Assembly: GCF_964340395.1 (NCBI RefSeq)
Contig: NC_135569.1
Coordinates: 7,940,540-8,004,539 of the forward strand
Length of the DNA: 64,000 nucleotides
Direction: 5' to 3'
Source of the DNA: Glandiceps talaboti
Taxonomy: Eukaryota; Hemichordata; Enteropneusta; Spengelidae
Below are positions 37,208 to 53,008 of this stretch, one piece after another. Position 1 is the first letter of the stretch. Each line of letters opens with the position of its first letter. The notes under the pieces were generated by a model. It had not been told where the DNA came from, did not search any database, and saw only the letters and a program-made list of their open reading frames with translations. Both the position numbers and the translations under genes were made by a program.

Positions 37208-39158
37208 TTGCTGTATATGGATGTTAGTTTAATCAATAAATCTATCACAGTAAACACGTCATAATAGGTATGAATTGTCATTTATCATGAACACATACTG
37301 AATGTAATTTCGAAGGCATTAGATAAGGCAAGTAAATTACATTTATCATCAACATAAGAAGGTGTTTGATGAAATCGATGGTGACAAGTGTTGATTACAT
37401 GTAGAACCCGATGGGAATGATATCACTCGCAAGAAAATGTTCAAACGCAGTCAATCTCAGTACTGAATGCCAAAACATTTTGCTATTCAATCTCCCTATG
37501 ATATATTTTAAAAGAATTTCCAGGGACAGTGTCTAATCTTTATTTCATTTGTCTATATATAAATAATTGCATTTTCCAAGAAAGTAAATCTTAGTCCCCT
37601 CATGATATCAAAAATATACGTTCTGAAATTCTTTTAATAGTCACAGGCGGATTCCAATATAACATAGCGCCGAGAACGATACCTCCGTAAAAGGAAAAAC
37701 AGCTGCTTCCTTTTATCGCGCCTTTGTCTTTGTGTTTTTAAAAGGCGCCAGTAAATGTAACATTTGGGGAATCAGACTCTATGAGGTTTGTTTTCCTGGA
37801 GACAGAATGTCGTACATTAATTGCTCTGATTTTCAAATTGTCGATTGCAGTGTTTTTCTTTAAACACATCTGCGTACCTTCCGTAAATAATAATCCCAAA
37901 ACATTGTATGAAGTGCGGGTCTGATTTTCAATGTGACAATTTCTTCTTACATAATATCCAATATGTGGTTTGATGAAAGTTACCATGGCAGAAGAAACAA
38001 TATTCTCCTGTTTTGTTATCAAAATAATTATTAATAGTTATTTTTAGGATTCAGTCATATTGATTTTTCGTTTTTGTCTTATTGATATTTTGATATTGAT
38101 TTTTCGCTTTTGTTTTTACATATCAACTTACTAAACGCATAGCATTCTAAAATGCAACTCCGGTTATCCGTGATACTTGTACTTATTTACTGAAGATTAT
38201 ATTTTAAATTGTTATTCAAAATTAAGTCAAAACACAGACAATGCATATGCTAAAGATTGTTATTCAGAAACGTATAATGGGGAGTTTTATATTGGAAATG
38301 ATGTTGCTTGGTGTTTCCTTCACGGAACATGACGTTTTTTCACACAAAGATGGATACATTTAAACTCCAAACTAACAATAACATAGACAGAACACACATA
38401 GCAGGATCCTTTACGAAGTCACATCTAGCACTTACAGTGCTACAAAAAAGGCTTCTGCTGAATAAATTCACATGCACTTGATAATTCAAATGGCTTCAAT
38501 TGTTTACATTGCAACTGATAATCAACGTATTAATCAACATTGTTTCTTTTGCATCTGAGTGTGTGTACAAAATGTCATATCATACAACTAAAACACCAAG
38601 GCAACATCATTTGTACTGTACGTTATGTTGTAACACGCGGTATAAATGATTAACATTATGACAATAATTACTGAATTTTTCAAATTATAGTGAGAATAAG
38701 TAAAATGATTATATATTCTTTAACATCTAATCGTCAGGAAACTTCACTTCATCCATTTAGTAGTGTACGTGCATGTGAAATCCCTGCTGGATCCTGTCTC
38801 CCTAGACTTTAACAACATAGATAATTAAGAGTCCGTTACCAATTCACACAAGGGTCCCTCTTTGTAGGATTACTTCTAAGTTATAATTGAATTTGAATCA
38901 TGGTTGATGTCGCACCAAAGCTTGACTGGCATAACGTTGCTTCCAATTGAACAATACAACCATAAGACCCTGTCTACTTCAGCCACGTTAAGTGTGTCCT
39001 TTAAACCACACTCAAAGATTTCCAATTAGGAAGAGTTTCTAAAGTAGTCGGGTTTATCCCAAAGTGTTTCCATTCAATTTGGGAATATACCAAAGAGGTT
39101 AAATGTTTATTTGAGAATGATTTTCAATGACAATTTGAACAAAATACTTTAATACGTA
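37208..39158. other. unique sequence, nothing recognised
   Basis: About 2 kb with no array. The minus-strand frame at 37738-38022 (94 codons) has no recognisable domain. Confidence 0.45.
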
Positions 39159-39330
39159 CTTCTGTACGTCACACATGAACGACAGAGTTCTGGCATTTTA
39201 ATTCGTAAAAGAATAGGAGAATCTGAAAGACGGCAACAGTATATATACAAAATAATTTTAAATTGACTTCTTTTTTATGTTACATATAGACGACAGCGTT
39301 CTCTGACACCTTCAATCGAAAAAGATGCCA
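39159..39330. repeat. weak direct repeat pair (~55 bp)
   Basis: ACTTCTGTACGTCACACATGAACGACAGAGTTCT at 39159 and following resembles TTCTTTTTTATGTTACATATAGACGACAGCGTTCT at about 39269, a spacing of about 110 bp. The similarity is modest. Confidence 0.4.
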
Positions 39331-39363
39331 ACTGATTTGTAACCGGTAGAAAGTTATGTACAT

Positions 39364-39544
39364 GCCCACATGCGCATGCGCACGCGCTCATGCATGCATG
39401 TATGCATGCATGCATCCATGCAGCCATCCAGCCATCCATCCACACATACATACATACATACATACATACATACATACATACATACATACATACATACATA
39501 CATGTATACATACATACATACATACATACATACATACATACATA
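39364..39544. repeat. CATG, CCAT and CATA compound array
   Basis: GCATG/CATGCATG units, then CCAT units (about 39412-39442), then CATA units to 39544. Confidence 0.95.
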
Positions 39545-40419
39545 CCTTGTTTCCGTTGTGGTGTAGAGCTTTGCTTTTCTCTGATGGCTATCAACCTGAA
39601 GAATACTCGGTGTAGTTATGGTAGTTGGTTGGTTAACCATTGAGTGAATAACGTCCAATTGATGGCCAGTGTGGAATGATTTGACAGCAACTCCCTAAGC
39701 CAATAAAAACAACGATAATATGTTTATACACTGGGAGTCGTTAATGTTTTTGCCTTAAACTGTATTGAATATTTAATAAGGCGATATCAATTATTTGCCC
39801 TCCGCGTGCGTGTAGGTTTTTTCGGCAGGTTTAGAAACGAAAACCTGTTTCAATTCTCACAAATTACGGGTAACGCCGGATTTCATACTAATGTTAATGG
39901 AAAGACCGTTCAAATATCCTTAGAATAACTGTACATTTCTAAATAGTTTTTAAGGCAATCAAAGTTTGGACATTTACACTTGTACATGTAATTCACCAGT
40001 GTAGTAGATTTAGGTACAAACAGAAAATGAATCTACAGAAAAGTGAATTTTACTTGACATGTTAGCATCTTGAGTTTTTTTATCTGTGTTTGTTTTATCC
40101 CCTGTCTGCCATACAGGTAGGTTTAGGGGGAAACTCATGGACGGCAAACAAGTATTTAGCTGATGGAGCCTAATACCTCGTTTTGTTTTCGTGTAAATAC
40201 ATTTCCTCTTCTCAATAGTTACCTTCACATCACTTTCACAATCAATACGAACAGAGTCAATGTTCCATGAATAAGACATATAATGTTTGCATAATATTAT
40301 CCACTAAAAGCATAACAATCAATCACAGGCAGGCCCACTTTGTAGTCATTAATTAATCATCATATAATTAATAGATTTATATTCTTTGTCATAAATGCTT
40401 AGAATGTGGATGTTTAACT

Positions 40420-40960
40420 TAAGCCACGCAAACGTCTGGTCAAGAAATTCTTAATGTAAAACGGAAGAGTGTCAGTTTGAATTTAAAGACCATTGTAGAT
40501 AGATTTGTGTGTCTTATACACAAATATAAAAGTGTCTCATATAATGATTTACTGACATTCCTTCTAATGACAACTTAGCGTTTGGTTAGTTAAGCCACGA
40601 AATCGACTGGGCAAAAACATTATTTAGTAGGCTATGCTGTTTTATGCAACAATTTACTCTAAAAATAGAACTTACCAAAGTGTGCGTCAATTTGAGTCGA
40701 AAGACCAGATATTTGCGTGTATCAAATACGGCATAAAAGTATAAGGTTGTGGAAGTTTGCATCTGAAATCATGTATCGATTACACTTTCTCTTCTGTTTA
40801 CTCAGACTGACGCATCATTTAGTGTGTTTTTGTACGTGTCTCAAACAGCACATTTGTGGTTAAAAGTATTTAGCAATTTTTTGTGCATTAATTGCTCTAA
40901 AAATAGAACACATCAAAGGATGCGTCAATCCGAAGCAACAGAAAAGACAGTGAGAGGCTG
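40420..40960. repeat. diverged tandem repeat (2-3 units)
   Basis: TTTACTCTAAAAATAGAAC..ACCAAAG.GTGCGTCAATTTGAGTCGAAAGACCAG (about 40652-40709) recurs as ATTGCTCTAAAAATAGAAC..ATCAAAGGATGCGTCAATCCGAAG...AAAGACAG (about 40890-40951). A more diverged version with AAGCCACG(C/A)AA..GTCTGG / GACTGGGCAA and TTTAAAGACCA lies at about 40420-40560. Spacing is about 160-240 bp. Confidence 0.6.
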
Positions 40961-41894
40961 TTTAGAATAAATTGTTCCACAAAGTCATCAAAGCTCAGCA
41001 CCTTTGATGAGCGGTTTGTCTCAAGCATCTAAATAGTAGTCAATCACAAGAAGTGTATATGTAGTGATTATTAGAAGCATTTCATAGACGATTTTGTATT
41101 GATTAAAGTGTCTCCGCTTGTGTTTGAACGAGTCTCTGTTCGTCTTTGCTGATTTTTCGAGGCGAACATTTAGACGTTATCCTAGGAAAGATAAATACAA
41201 AGCCCCACCTTAGGAAACGCAAACCCGATTACGTTCTTTAGTTGCTATTATGCAAACTATTTGTGAGCGTGTGTTCGTATTTTTCTCTATAAAACCGATT
41301 TCAATCATATGAATGTATAAATATTTAGGAAAGAAATCCGTCACCATATTCATAATAACGGTCCCAACGTTTAGGCGAACGTTTGTCCTTTTCGACAACA
41401 TACAATGCGAGATATTCAAAAATGTATGCATATTTATAGCTAGTTAGCAATGTATTTTTTTCCACTTGACAGCAGAGCGCCACTTTTATAACACCACCCA
41501 TAATATAGAACATGGGTATATAATAATGATAAAAGGTAACAACTAAGCATAGTATGATAAAGTAATACAGCAAAATGTATCTCTATTTGTCTACATGTAT
41601 AACAAAACATGTGGTATCTAAGACCACAGTAAATGACATTGTTTTTGTCATTCACGTCAGACAGAATATTTAGAAATTAGCTTTCACCCTGTTAACAGAC
41701 CATCATGAGGTCAGGCAATGCTAAAACAGTTAATGTAATAAAAGCAAAATTATGCTAGGGCGTGAAACGAGTGGAAGTTTGAAAAGGAAAATCAACGGTT
41801 AGGGTGTTATTCAAGACAGCTGAAGGTGTTTCACATTCAGATCTTCCGGTTTCAAAGTTTGCAGTCTGTTGATCCGTAAATTCTCTAGTCCTTG

Positions 41895-41972
41895 TTGAAA
41901 ATTCTGTCCACGACAATAACAGATATGTATGTATTGAAAATTCTGTCCACGACAATAACAGATATGTGTGTA
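41895..41972. repeat. tandem duplication of a 39-bp unit at a microsatellite edge
   Basis: 41895-41933 is repeated at 41934-41972 almost exactly (unit begins TTGAAAATTCTGTCCACGAC). It ends in the TATG units that start the adjacent array, so slippage or template switching at the array edge probably made it. Confidence 0.92.
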
Positions 41973-42154
41973 TGTATGTATGTATGTATGTATGTATGTA
42001 TGTATGCATGTATGTATGTATGTATGTATGTATGTATGTATGTATGTATGTATGTAGGTGTGTAGGTGTGTTTGTATGTATGTATGTATGTATGTATGTA
42101 TGTATGTATGTATGTATATGTATGTGTCCATGTGTGTGTGTGCGTGTGTGTGTC
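41967..42154. repeat. TATG array ending in GT units
   Basis: TATG units with a TAGG/TGTG interruption near 42056-42071, then a GT-rich end (42123-42153). Confidence 0.96.
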
Positions 42155-43821
42155 ATGATATATTCGTACATTAGGTTGATGTATTGACAGATTTCTAAGT
42201 TATAAATAATTACATTAATTCCGTTGAGTTCTTTTAACGAAAACAACAAGTGGGTTTGAATTAAATCTCTTTTTTTTTTTAAAGACAAAAAAAAATGTAA
42301 ATTGTATTAGTTTTTCGTAACCTCACATGACCTATATTCAACGATCGGCTTTAAAAGCACGTTTCTAGCGTCAAATTAAAATGTGATCATACTCCAGACT
42401 GTTGGAGTGACAAAAGCTTCAAAATATTTGCATTTGAAGAGAGAAAGTTGTTCAATTTGGCATTTTAAAAGACCGAACTAAGTTGTCAGAAAGAGAATGC
42501 CTACACTGAGTACTATTAAAACTACAAAGAAAAAACTACCAAAACTCACGGGAGTAACAAATTTGTTCTCAAGTTTACTTTCATTTGAACCAAATCAGTC
42601 ATAACTGTAAAGTTACCTCATGGAACGATTAAATTGACTTTGTGTTTTGCCCAGAGGGAGTTTGTGCAGATCAAAAATATTAGTAAAAGTATTATATGTT
42701 ATTCATCTAAAAGGTTTCTGATCAGAGAATTCCCCTTAAAAGCTTCTAGAAAATGAAGTAGTTGAACCATTTATCAGATTGATCGACTGTGTAAACCTTG
42801 TTCATTGTGATACATGACATTGAAATTATTAATAAATTTTACCTATAATTCTTGGCAAACATACTCTAATAGATTACACATTATTTAGCATTTACAGTTG
42901 GAAAAAAGTACAACATCTCTCGGTAAACCTCAACCAAGTTATAAAAGTCACGTTTCTAAATCTACGATCCCCATCGATTTGTAAATGTCATTATGGAAAA
43001 GTTATGTTCCTACGGGATCTATTTACAGTATTTTGACCCTATACAAGTGTAATATTGCTTCTTGATTGTTCAAGCATAGACAATCAGATGGGATTTCAAT
43101 TAAATGGCAAAACTATTTTTGGTGTTGATAATGGGTGTCGTGATAAATATTTGTTTGCGTTATCTGTAAGGAGAGACTCTGATAAAGGCTAACCGTTGCT
43201 CACCTAAGATATTTGCTAATTATTTCTCTTGGTTTAATGTTATCACCACTTTGCGCAGCCCTTGAGGATATATTGTGCAGCCCCAGGGACCAAATCTGCC
43301 TTAGAAATCATTTTCTTAATGCATTCTATAGTACGTATGGTCACAGTGGACTTATCTATGTTTAGATTCACTATCTCGTTCCTAAATGTGTGTTTGCTGG
43401 CTTTCTTTTGCGAATACACTTTACCTTTGATAGGGTCGATAATAACTCGTGACATTTAACTCTCTGTTTCTTTCACGTGACCTAGGTTGAAAGTGATTGT
43501 AATGTGTTATCGGAAACCATGCTATTTTACAATTACAAAAAGAGAGAAATTTCTTTTCAAAACGTTCCCCCTCCCACCCTTTACAAATATTTACACATCA
43601 TTATATTCCATACATTTTAAATTCTTTAAAATAAAATGGAAAGTTGAAAACATGGTAATCAGGCAATGTTGCTTCACTAAAAGAACAACAGAGGTAAAGG
43701 TTTTTTTTTAATTTGGTGTTTCTTGGCAACCGAGCGAAACATTGTGATATGAAGTCATAAAATAACTCTGCAGAAACCAAAGTTTTTGTTTTTTTAAATC
43801 CAGATAATTTTAATCGGAAAA
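42155..43821. other. unique sequence with an unassigned minus-strand open frame
   Basis: The minus-strand frame from 43455 to 43243 (70 codons) is hydrophilic and basic near its start, with a stop immediately before its ATG. I cannot place it in any family, so it is recorded only as a weak candidate. Nothing else is recognised. Confidence 0.4.
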
Positions 43822-46663
<2,842 letters not shown>

Positions 46664-46770
46664 GTATTCTACTTACTGATGTATACTTAACCATCACTTG
46701 TAATTGACTGAACTCAAACCTGGTATTAGTATATACGTTATTTACAAAGAAATGGCGTAATTTATTATAC
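46664..46770. repeat. dispersed repeat, copy 1 (partner 53317-53419)
   Basis: Shares GTATTCTAC..AC.GA..., CTTAACCATCACTTG.AATT, CTGAACT, CTGGTATTA and GTAATTTA.TAT with 53317-53419 in the same orientation. About three quarters or more identical over about 100 bp. Confidence 0.65.
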
Positions 46771-46874
46771 GTACCAAAAATAAACAGGAACTCCCTACGA
46801 TACAATCAACAGTTCCAATATCAGAACACAATTGTATTGCCATAGAAATGACCTGACAACTCCTCCCTTTCTCT

Positions 46875-46932
46875 CCTTTCCTCATCCTACCGTTGTGTTT
46901 TCAATGACAACTTACTTTTAATCCACATTCTC
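46875..46932. repeat. 58-bp dispersed repeat, copy 1 (partner 49826-49883)
   Basis: Aligns without gaps to 49826-49883 with about 8 differences in 58 positions. Both share CATCCTA.CGTT and GACAACTTACTTT..TCCACATTCTC. Two uncorrelated copies 3 kb apart suggest a mobile or conserved element fragment. Confidence 0.65.
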
Positions 46933-46944
46933 AGACAGACTCTA

Positions 46945-47498
<554 letters not shown>

Positions 47499-47632
47499 AT
47501 GGCGGATCCTCTTCTGATGGAGTCTTTTCGTCAAGCTAATTGGTTTCTTCGAAACCTTGGCGACAGATGCAGAGACTGTGACCCTAATAGAACAGTTCAT
47601 CTAACCGACTTTCCTTCTATTTCATCTTTCTC
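47499..47632 (+). CDS. candidate first coding exon of an unidentified gene
   Basis: ATG at 47499 has a strong start context (A at -3, G at +4) and lies in AGGATGGCGGA, which resembles a YY1 promoter-proximal motif. An in-frame TGA lies immediately upstream (47490-47492), fixing the start. The frame encodes 44 complete codons, MADPLLMESFRQANWFLR followed by NLGDRCRDCDPNRTVHLTDF and then PSISSF, a balanced, protein-like composition with a Cys pair. It ends at TTCTC|GTAAGG, a consensus splice donor, leaving phase 2. If unspliced the frame stops one codon later. I do not recognise the protein, and no following exon was identified in this window. It could still be a chance open frame. Confidence 0.35.
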
Positions 47633-48912
47633 GTAAGGATTGTATATGCGAAAGCAGATTTCGGCCACGCTGTATAATTGTACAGTAAGCAGTATAGAAC
47701 AACTGAATCTAATTATATATAAATGATTTTATCAAATAAAGCAAGATTTTCTGTTAACACTGCGTGCAGTTCAGGGCAGGTGGCTACAAGTTAACACCAT
47801 ATGACAAGTAATGCAGGAAAAGTTTCAACGAACCAAAGACTCGTGTATTGATGTATAAATACAACAGCGGCTACCTTGTTGATTTTGAAAATACAGAACC
47901 AAATTAGCCACACATTTTATTTTTTCAAATAACTTCCAGGCGGACTGAGTTGAAAGATCATAGAAATCGGAAAAGGTCTTAACTTCCAAAGTATTCGTGG
48001 TTCATGTTACGTATTCATGCTTTACATGTTTTATCACACACATTTAATTAATCAACGATACATTTAGATATTAATTTATCTAATTTGATTTATAGTGAAC
48101 TGATAGCGATATGGTTTGTGTTTACCGATTATCAGTAATCCTTACGTTCAGTACTACGATATCCATTATGCAGTGAATGACTTAACTGAACAAAGTCACG
48201 AACTATTCACAAGCTAGCAATCTATCATTGAGTTCAATGCCCATGCAATCTTACACAACGTAACTTCATCTTTACAATGTGCCCAGCTAATGTGAATGAC
48301 GGGAAAGGGAATGGGCTCTCCTCAGCACGATAAATATCTTGACACTAAAGCGTATTCGTGTTTTATCTAAGTATCCTGACACCGATTCAGTTATAGCATG
48401 TGATAATTAATGTTTACAGCGTGAAATAATGGCTGAATTGTTGTGAAAGCTCTGCAGTTTATGGGGCCATAAATAGAATGTTGATCTTTGTATACCAAAT
48501 AGGGTTCGTGGTAAACCTGTAAAGTTTGAAGGAACATTAGCTGTAACGGAGACACTTAAGACTTAATATATCAACGTCAAAAGAAATCGATGTGAACGAT
48601 CGACTGTGACTTTGATGACAGAAAGATACCACTTATTTGGTATATATTTAACCCAGATAATCGTTATCTAGTATTACTCTAGGAACGATTATGCTTCTAC
48701 TATTAAGGTACCTTGGAAAGACGTCAAGCAAGGGTAAGAAAGTAGGGTTGTATGCACTAGAGGTAAAAATCAATACACTGGGAATGTACCAAATGATCTC
48801 ATTACGGTCAAAGATTCTAAAATATATATGGTTCCATTGTTGAAGTATATCAAATGTGTTGATTTTTGCTGTTCTAGTTGTTGCTATTGTTGTTGTTTAT
48901 CGTAGCTATATT
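47633..48912. other. unique sequence, nothing recognised
   Basis: No further exon matching the candidate at 47499 is recognised here, and no repeats are seen. Confidence 0.4.
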
Positions 48913-48914
48913 TG

Positions 48915-48957
<43 letters not shown>

Positions 48958-48967
48958 GCTGTTGCTG
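48913..48967. repeat. GTT trinucleotide microsatellite
   Basis: About 17 GTT units ending in GCTGTTGCTG. A looser GTT-rich stretch precedes it (48875-48898). Confidence 0.97.
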
Positions 48968-48999
48968 TTAATGCCGCTGCTAAAATCGATGTTGATGTT

Positions 49000-49216
49000 T
49001 CTGGTTTGTTACAATAAAAGCCGGCTAACATGAAATAGAATGTCGTCGGCTCGACAAATAAATCACTAACATTTCTATATGTTATCATCTGACTCGACAA
49101 AAGTTTTACTAACATTGCTACATTGAATTGTCTGGTTTGACACAAATCTTACTGAAATTGCTACATTTTATCTTCTGGCTCCACAACAATCTTACTAACA
49201 TTGCTACATTTTGTCG
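49000..49216. repeat. ~43-bp minisatellite, about five diverged units
   Basis: Units begin near 49000, 49046, 49088, 49131 and 49174 with TC(T/G)G(G/A)(C/T)T..ACA and share CTTACTAACATTGCTACATT in the right-hand copies. Divergence increases to the left. Confidence 0.8.
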
Positions 49217-49825
49217 TATATATATACAACTGTTACACTTAAATTGGTTTAAGGATGTCGATCATCCAAAATGTAGCTCACACAAAGAAAACGATACAAT
49301 ATAGGAATGCTAGTTTTTTGTGAAGTCGGATGACTTTTTGTTTCAGTTTAACTTATATATATTGTAATATTGATGTCATCTCCCCTACTGACGTCATTTT
49401 TGACGATAACACTTGGTTTACATGTAATGAATATTGATGGATTGCCAAGGATGACACAGATAGAGTGACGATGACTATTTTGACTCTCAGTTCAGTTCGT
49501 AAATATAAAACCTAGTTGAAGTTCACAGAGCGTTCATAATGAATACCGATGTTGTCTAGCAGTAAGTAATTTTCTATCACGATGAACAAGTTAGATTATC
49601 AAATAACTCACATGTATATTTTCTAATCTATGTGATTTCTAAATTTATTCTTCCACTACTTGGTCGATCATGACATAAATTTAGATGCAAATCAACCCTA
49701 CCACGTGACAATTTTGCATAAGTATTCGAATGAGATGCCATATGGCATAAAGGTGTATTCATATACAAACGATCTGAGTTGAACCTACAAATAAATGGAC
49801 TCATACGGGTTGAGTACCGCGGGAA
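49217..49825. other. unique sequence, nothing recognised
   Basis: No gene or repeat is recognised. Confidence 0.45.
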
Positions 49826-49883
49826 CCTTTCCCCATCCTAACGTTCTGTTGTCACAGACAACTTACTTTGAGTCCACATTCTC
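49826..49883. repeat. 58-bp dispersed repeat, copy 2
   Basis: Partner of 46875-46932, same orientation. No microsatellite follows this copy. Confidence 0.65.
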
Positions 49884-50939
49884 GTCAAGACTGAAATTAC
49901 AAAATGTAGCTGCTGTTAATAATTCACACCCACATGTGTAGCTTTGGGCGCGCGTGAGCGAACTGTCCGGATCCCCTAGTTGATCACAGCTTGCATATAT
50001 GATATGACGTCTGGAAAGGTGATGCATATCTCCAAAATAATACTCTGCTAGGCGTCACATACAGGCGTCACACGTATTTAGCAAAGTGGCTCATCAGCTT
50101 TCAAAATACCATGATTCTACATGATATACATATGCAATCATTTGCATATGTCGTCCGTTATCCTTAAATGACCGACTTCGAACTTTTTTGCAATGCGCGT
50201 ATACCAACAATAACAGCCATCTTATAATGCTTTGCTAGATTTTAAGACTCATGTCTTTAGTTTCTGCCATATATATTGCCCCTTTAGATCAAATACATTA
50301 AACATTCTGTCAGGAATAAACTGATGAGTGATACTAAATACTATTTTCATTTAATATCTATGGAGGCAAATGAAATTTGTTTACATGGCGACAATATCAA
50401 AGTGGCAATACATAGCCCCACGACTTAATATCTTACGAGAAGGGACAGATAACAGTCCAAAACCAATATTATATCAGTCTTGTGAACATACAAGATAATA
50501 TTATACACTCACCTTCCGTAAGCCGGAGAAAGCTTGTTTTCTTGTCACATTCAAAAGACTAACTCGCCAATGTAAAAGCTCCGGTCGATTTAATACCATA
50601 CGATATTTCTGTAGAGGCGGATAACATACTTTAAATTAGAACTTGAGCATGCGCATTAGAGTTAAGTGCATGAATTAGGGTTAAACACTAGTAACAAAAT
50701 ACCAGCAGATTCATCTGGCACATTGCTGATGTTTTGATATCACCAGGCTATAGGCGAAACTAAATATAACAGGTTAAAATATCAATTTCAGAACTAAGAT
50801 ATTAGTATTGATTGATAGAAGACATCCTATGTACACTTATCCATATTGATAATGATCATTTACCCCAATTGACATCAACACTAAGAGAATCAAGTCATTT
50901 TGTCTAGTATGTATGTAAATGAAATGAGATTGAGCAAAG
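49884..50939. other. unique sequence, nothing recognised
   Basis: No gene or repeat is recognised. Confidence 0.45.
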
Positions 50940-50944
50940 AAAAA
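50940..50944 (-). terminator. Pol III T-run terminator
   Basis: Five T on the minus strand start directly after the discriminator base of the tRNA-like sequence, the usual Pol III stop signal. Confidence 0.6.
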
Positions 50945-51018
50945 TGACACGTGCAGGAGTTGAACCCACGTCTTCTGAATACTAAGCCAGAGTGTCTAAC
51001 CAGCTGAGCTAACGCGTC
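50945..51018 (-). tRNA. tRNA-Thr(AGT)-like sequence, probably a tRNA pseudogene or SINE head
   Basis: On the minus strand the 74-nt sequence folds with a 7-bp acceptor (GACGCGT/ACGTGTC, one G-T pair) and discriminator A. Its A box TAGCTCAGCTGG is a perfect match. The anticodon stem is TCTGG/TCAGA, and the T arm is GTGGG-TTCAACT-CCTGC. Its B box is GGTTCAACTCC. Five T follow at once (plus 50944-50940), a Pol III terminator. Two defects are visible. The D stem appears to lack one base (GACAC where GAGCAC is usual). The anticodon loop has 8 nt (CTTAGTAT), which becomes a normal Thr AGT loop if one T is removed. As read with 7 nt it would give TAG, but it lacks the long variable arm of a Leu tRNA. 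A pseudogene with an intact promoter and terminator is the best reading. Confidence 0.75.
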
Positions 51019-51185
51019 AACTAGTGGACGGTGTATGTCGTCCCTGGTGTGAGTTTCCGTTTCCTCGACAGGTGAAAAGCCAACTAATTAACCTTTAGCC
51101 TTTAAACCTCAGGATCAAATGTTCCACGCGACTCTTGTCTATCGGTCGTCAACTTAGAAATCGGTATTTCGAAATCAAATGTGGC

Positions 51186-51300
51186 ATGTATGTATGTATG
51201 TATGTATGTATGTATGTATGTATGCATGCATACATGTATCTATGTATCTATGTATATGTAGGTAGGTAGGTAGGTAGGTAGGTAGGTAGGTAGTTAGGTA
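51186..51300. repeat. ATGT then GTAG microsatellite
   Basis: ATGT units (51186-51223), a short CATA/ATCT transition, then GTAG units (about 51258-51300). Confidence 0.95.
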
Positions 51301-53008
51301 AATAACATATGCATATATGTATTTTCTATATATCACACGGATATTTAAAAGAAAACAGTGACTCATGCTATGAATACCAGACGAGTGATAACAGTAAACG
51401 TGAGTATATTATTGAAGTGTGTGCATAGTCAAAGTGTTATCTCATTAACATCTGATTACTCAGTCTAACAATTAATAAAAACCAATATGTTATCATAGCA
51501 TTACATTCTGTTTCAAATACACAATGTTTCAAATTCTGTTTCAACCAGTCTTTCAGACAAGTTGATAGACTTCCAAAGGTACAAGGTTGAATAAACTCTA
51601 TCAAACATGACAGGACTCGTTCATTTGCAATGAATCATTTTGGGTAATAAGTACGTCGCAAATAGTCTAGGGAAGAGCTTTCTGTCGTTTTAGTTGAATA
51701 GCAACACGCCAGCTACCGTCTAACTCACGAACAGAGTGAACCTATATCCGCTCATTGTCCTTTAAATGTTTGTTGGTGTTGGTAAATTGCTGAATAATAC
51801 ATATTTTTAAAAAAATAGTATAAAAGATTACACTAGCATGTTAGTTTTCCCTTTTTACCAAAGTTTCTTCAACTTCAACAGCTATTTAGTCAGACAAAAT
51901 TTGAATGAGGAAAACACAAAGTAGATTAGCAGATGTATTTATAACAAATTGGTCATACGTCACAAGCAGAGAATAGTTGTATTGATGAGATATTGGCTTC
52001 TACATTCCGCTGAATAATTTCCAAAAATCACGATTTTCATGAAGGTATGTGATTTGCTTAACGTGTCATGTTGATTCAGAAGGCATGGCACTGGGTTTGC
52101 GTTTTCGCTGTCCTAGTTCGCAAACAACAGCCGCTGGATACACATAATGTCACTTCTAAAAATGACAGTTGTAGTTCATAGCCCCCGAACAACAGTGCAA
52201 GGTCAAAGGAAGATGTCAAAATGAATTTTAGAAAATGCAAGGTTTGCAATGCAATGTTCCATCAATCACATGCTTTATTTTTAAACAAATTGTTATGCAT
52301 GCATAAATATAGTGCGCATTTCAAAGCCATTTGTGATTAATTTGATTCACGCTATACTCATGTACGTCGTTATACGCACACATATAGTATGTCTGTGTGT
52401 TGGGTGGGGGAATTAAAACAAAATGCACTGAAGATAAAACTGAAGCTCTCTTGTGGAAATGAATTTCAAATGATAGAAGGTTTAATCTTTGTAGATTAAA
52501 ACGGTTTAAAGTCTTAGCAACTAAGTCCTGTCAAGAAAACCTAAACTAGGCTGTTCAGTTCATCTGCAATTTGAAGCTTATAAACCAGGCAGGTACATAT
52601 GGACCTTTCATGTAAATAGCATCGCTGTATACATTGAAGGGGTAAATATAATTGTACATTTTGTATTTTATTGTTGTTTTTGTTGTTTTTGTTGTTGCTT
52701 TCGTTTTAACTTACTAGACCAAACAAAAACCTCAAGATCGATGCACTTTGTGTCGAAGGGGAACTGACCTAGCAAAGGTAGATGACAATTCCTGGTTTAA
52801 CCTGCTGGTTTTGGTGCTAAGTTAGTATATCAACAGTACCTACACGCATTTTCATACACGCCAGGTACAATTAGAAAATTGCAATTAATATAATTCTGAC
52901 AGGCATTTACCAAAAGAAACTGCATAGCATCATTTGCCCACGTATCTTGGGTTCTGCCCACTTTAATCGAAAAAATCATGGTGAAGAAGTAAACTCGCTA
53001 CTCAAAGC
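51301..53008. other. unique sequence, nothing recognised
   Basis: Only a short GTTTTT/TTGTTG-rich tract at about 52667-52700 stands out. No gene is recognised. Confidence 0.45.

Noticed and set aside
37738-38022. 94-codon minus-strand open frame
   Set aside because: No recognisable motif and no start-context or splice support.
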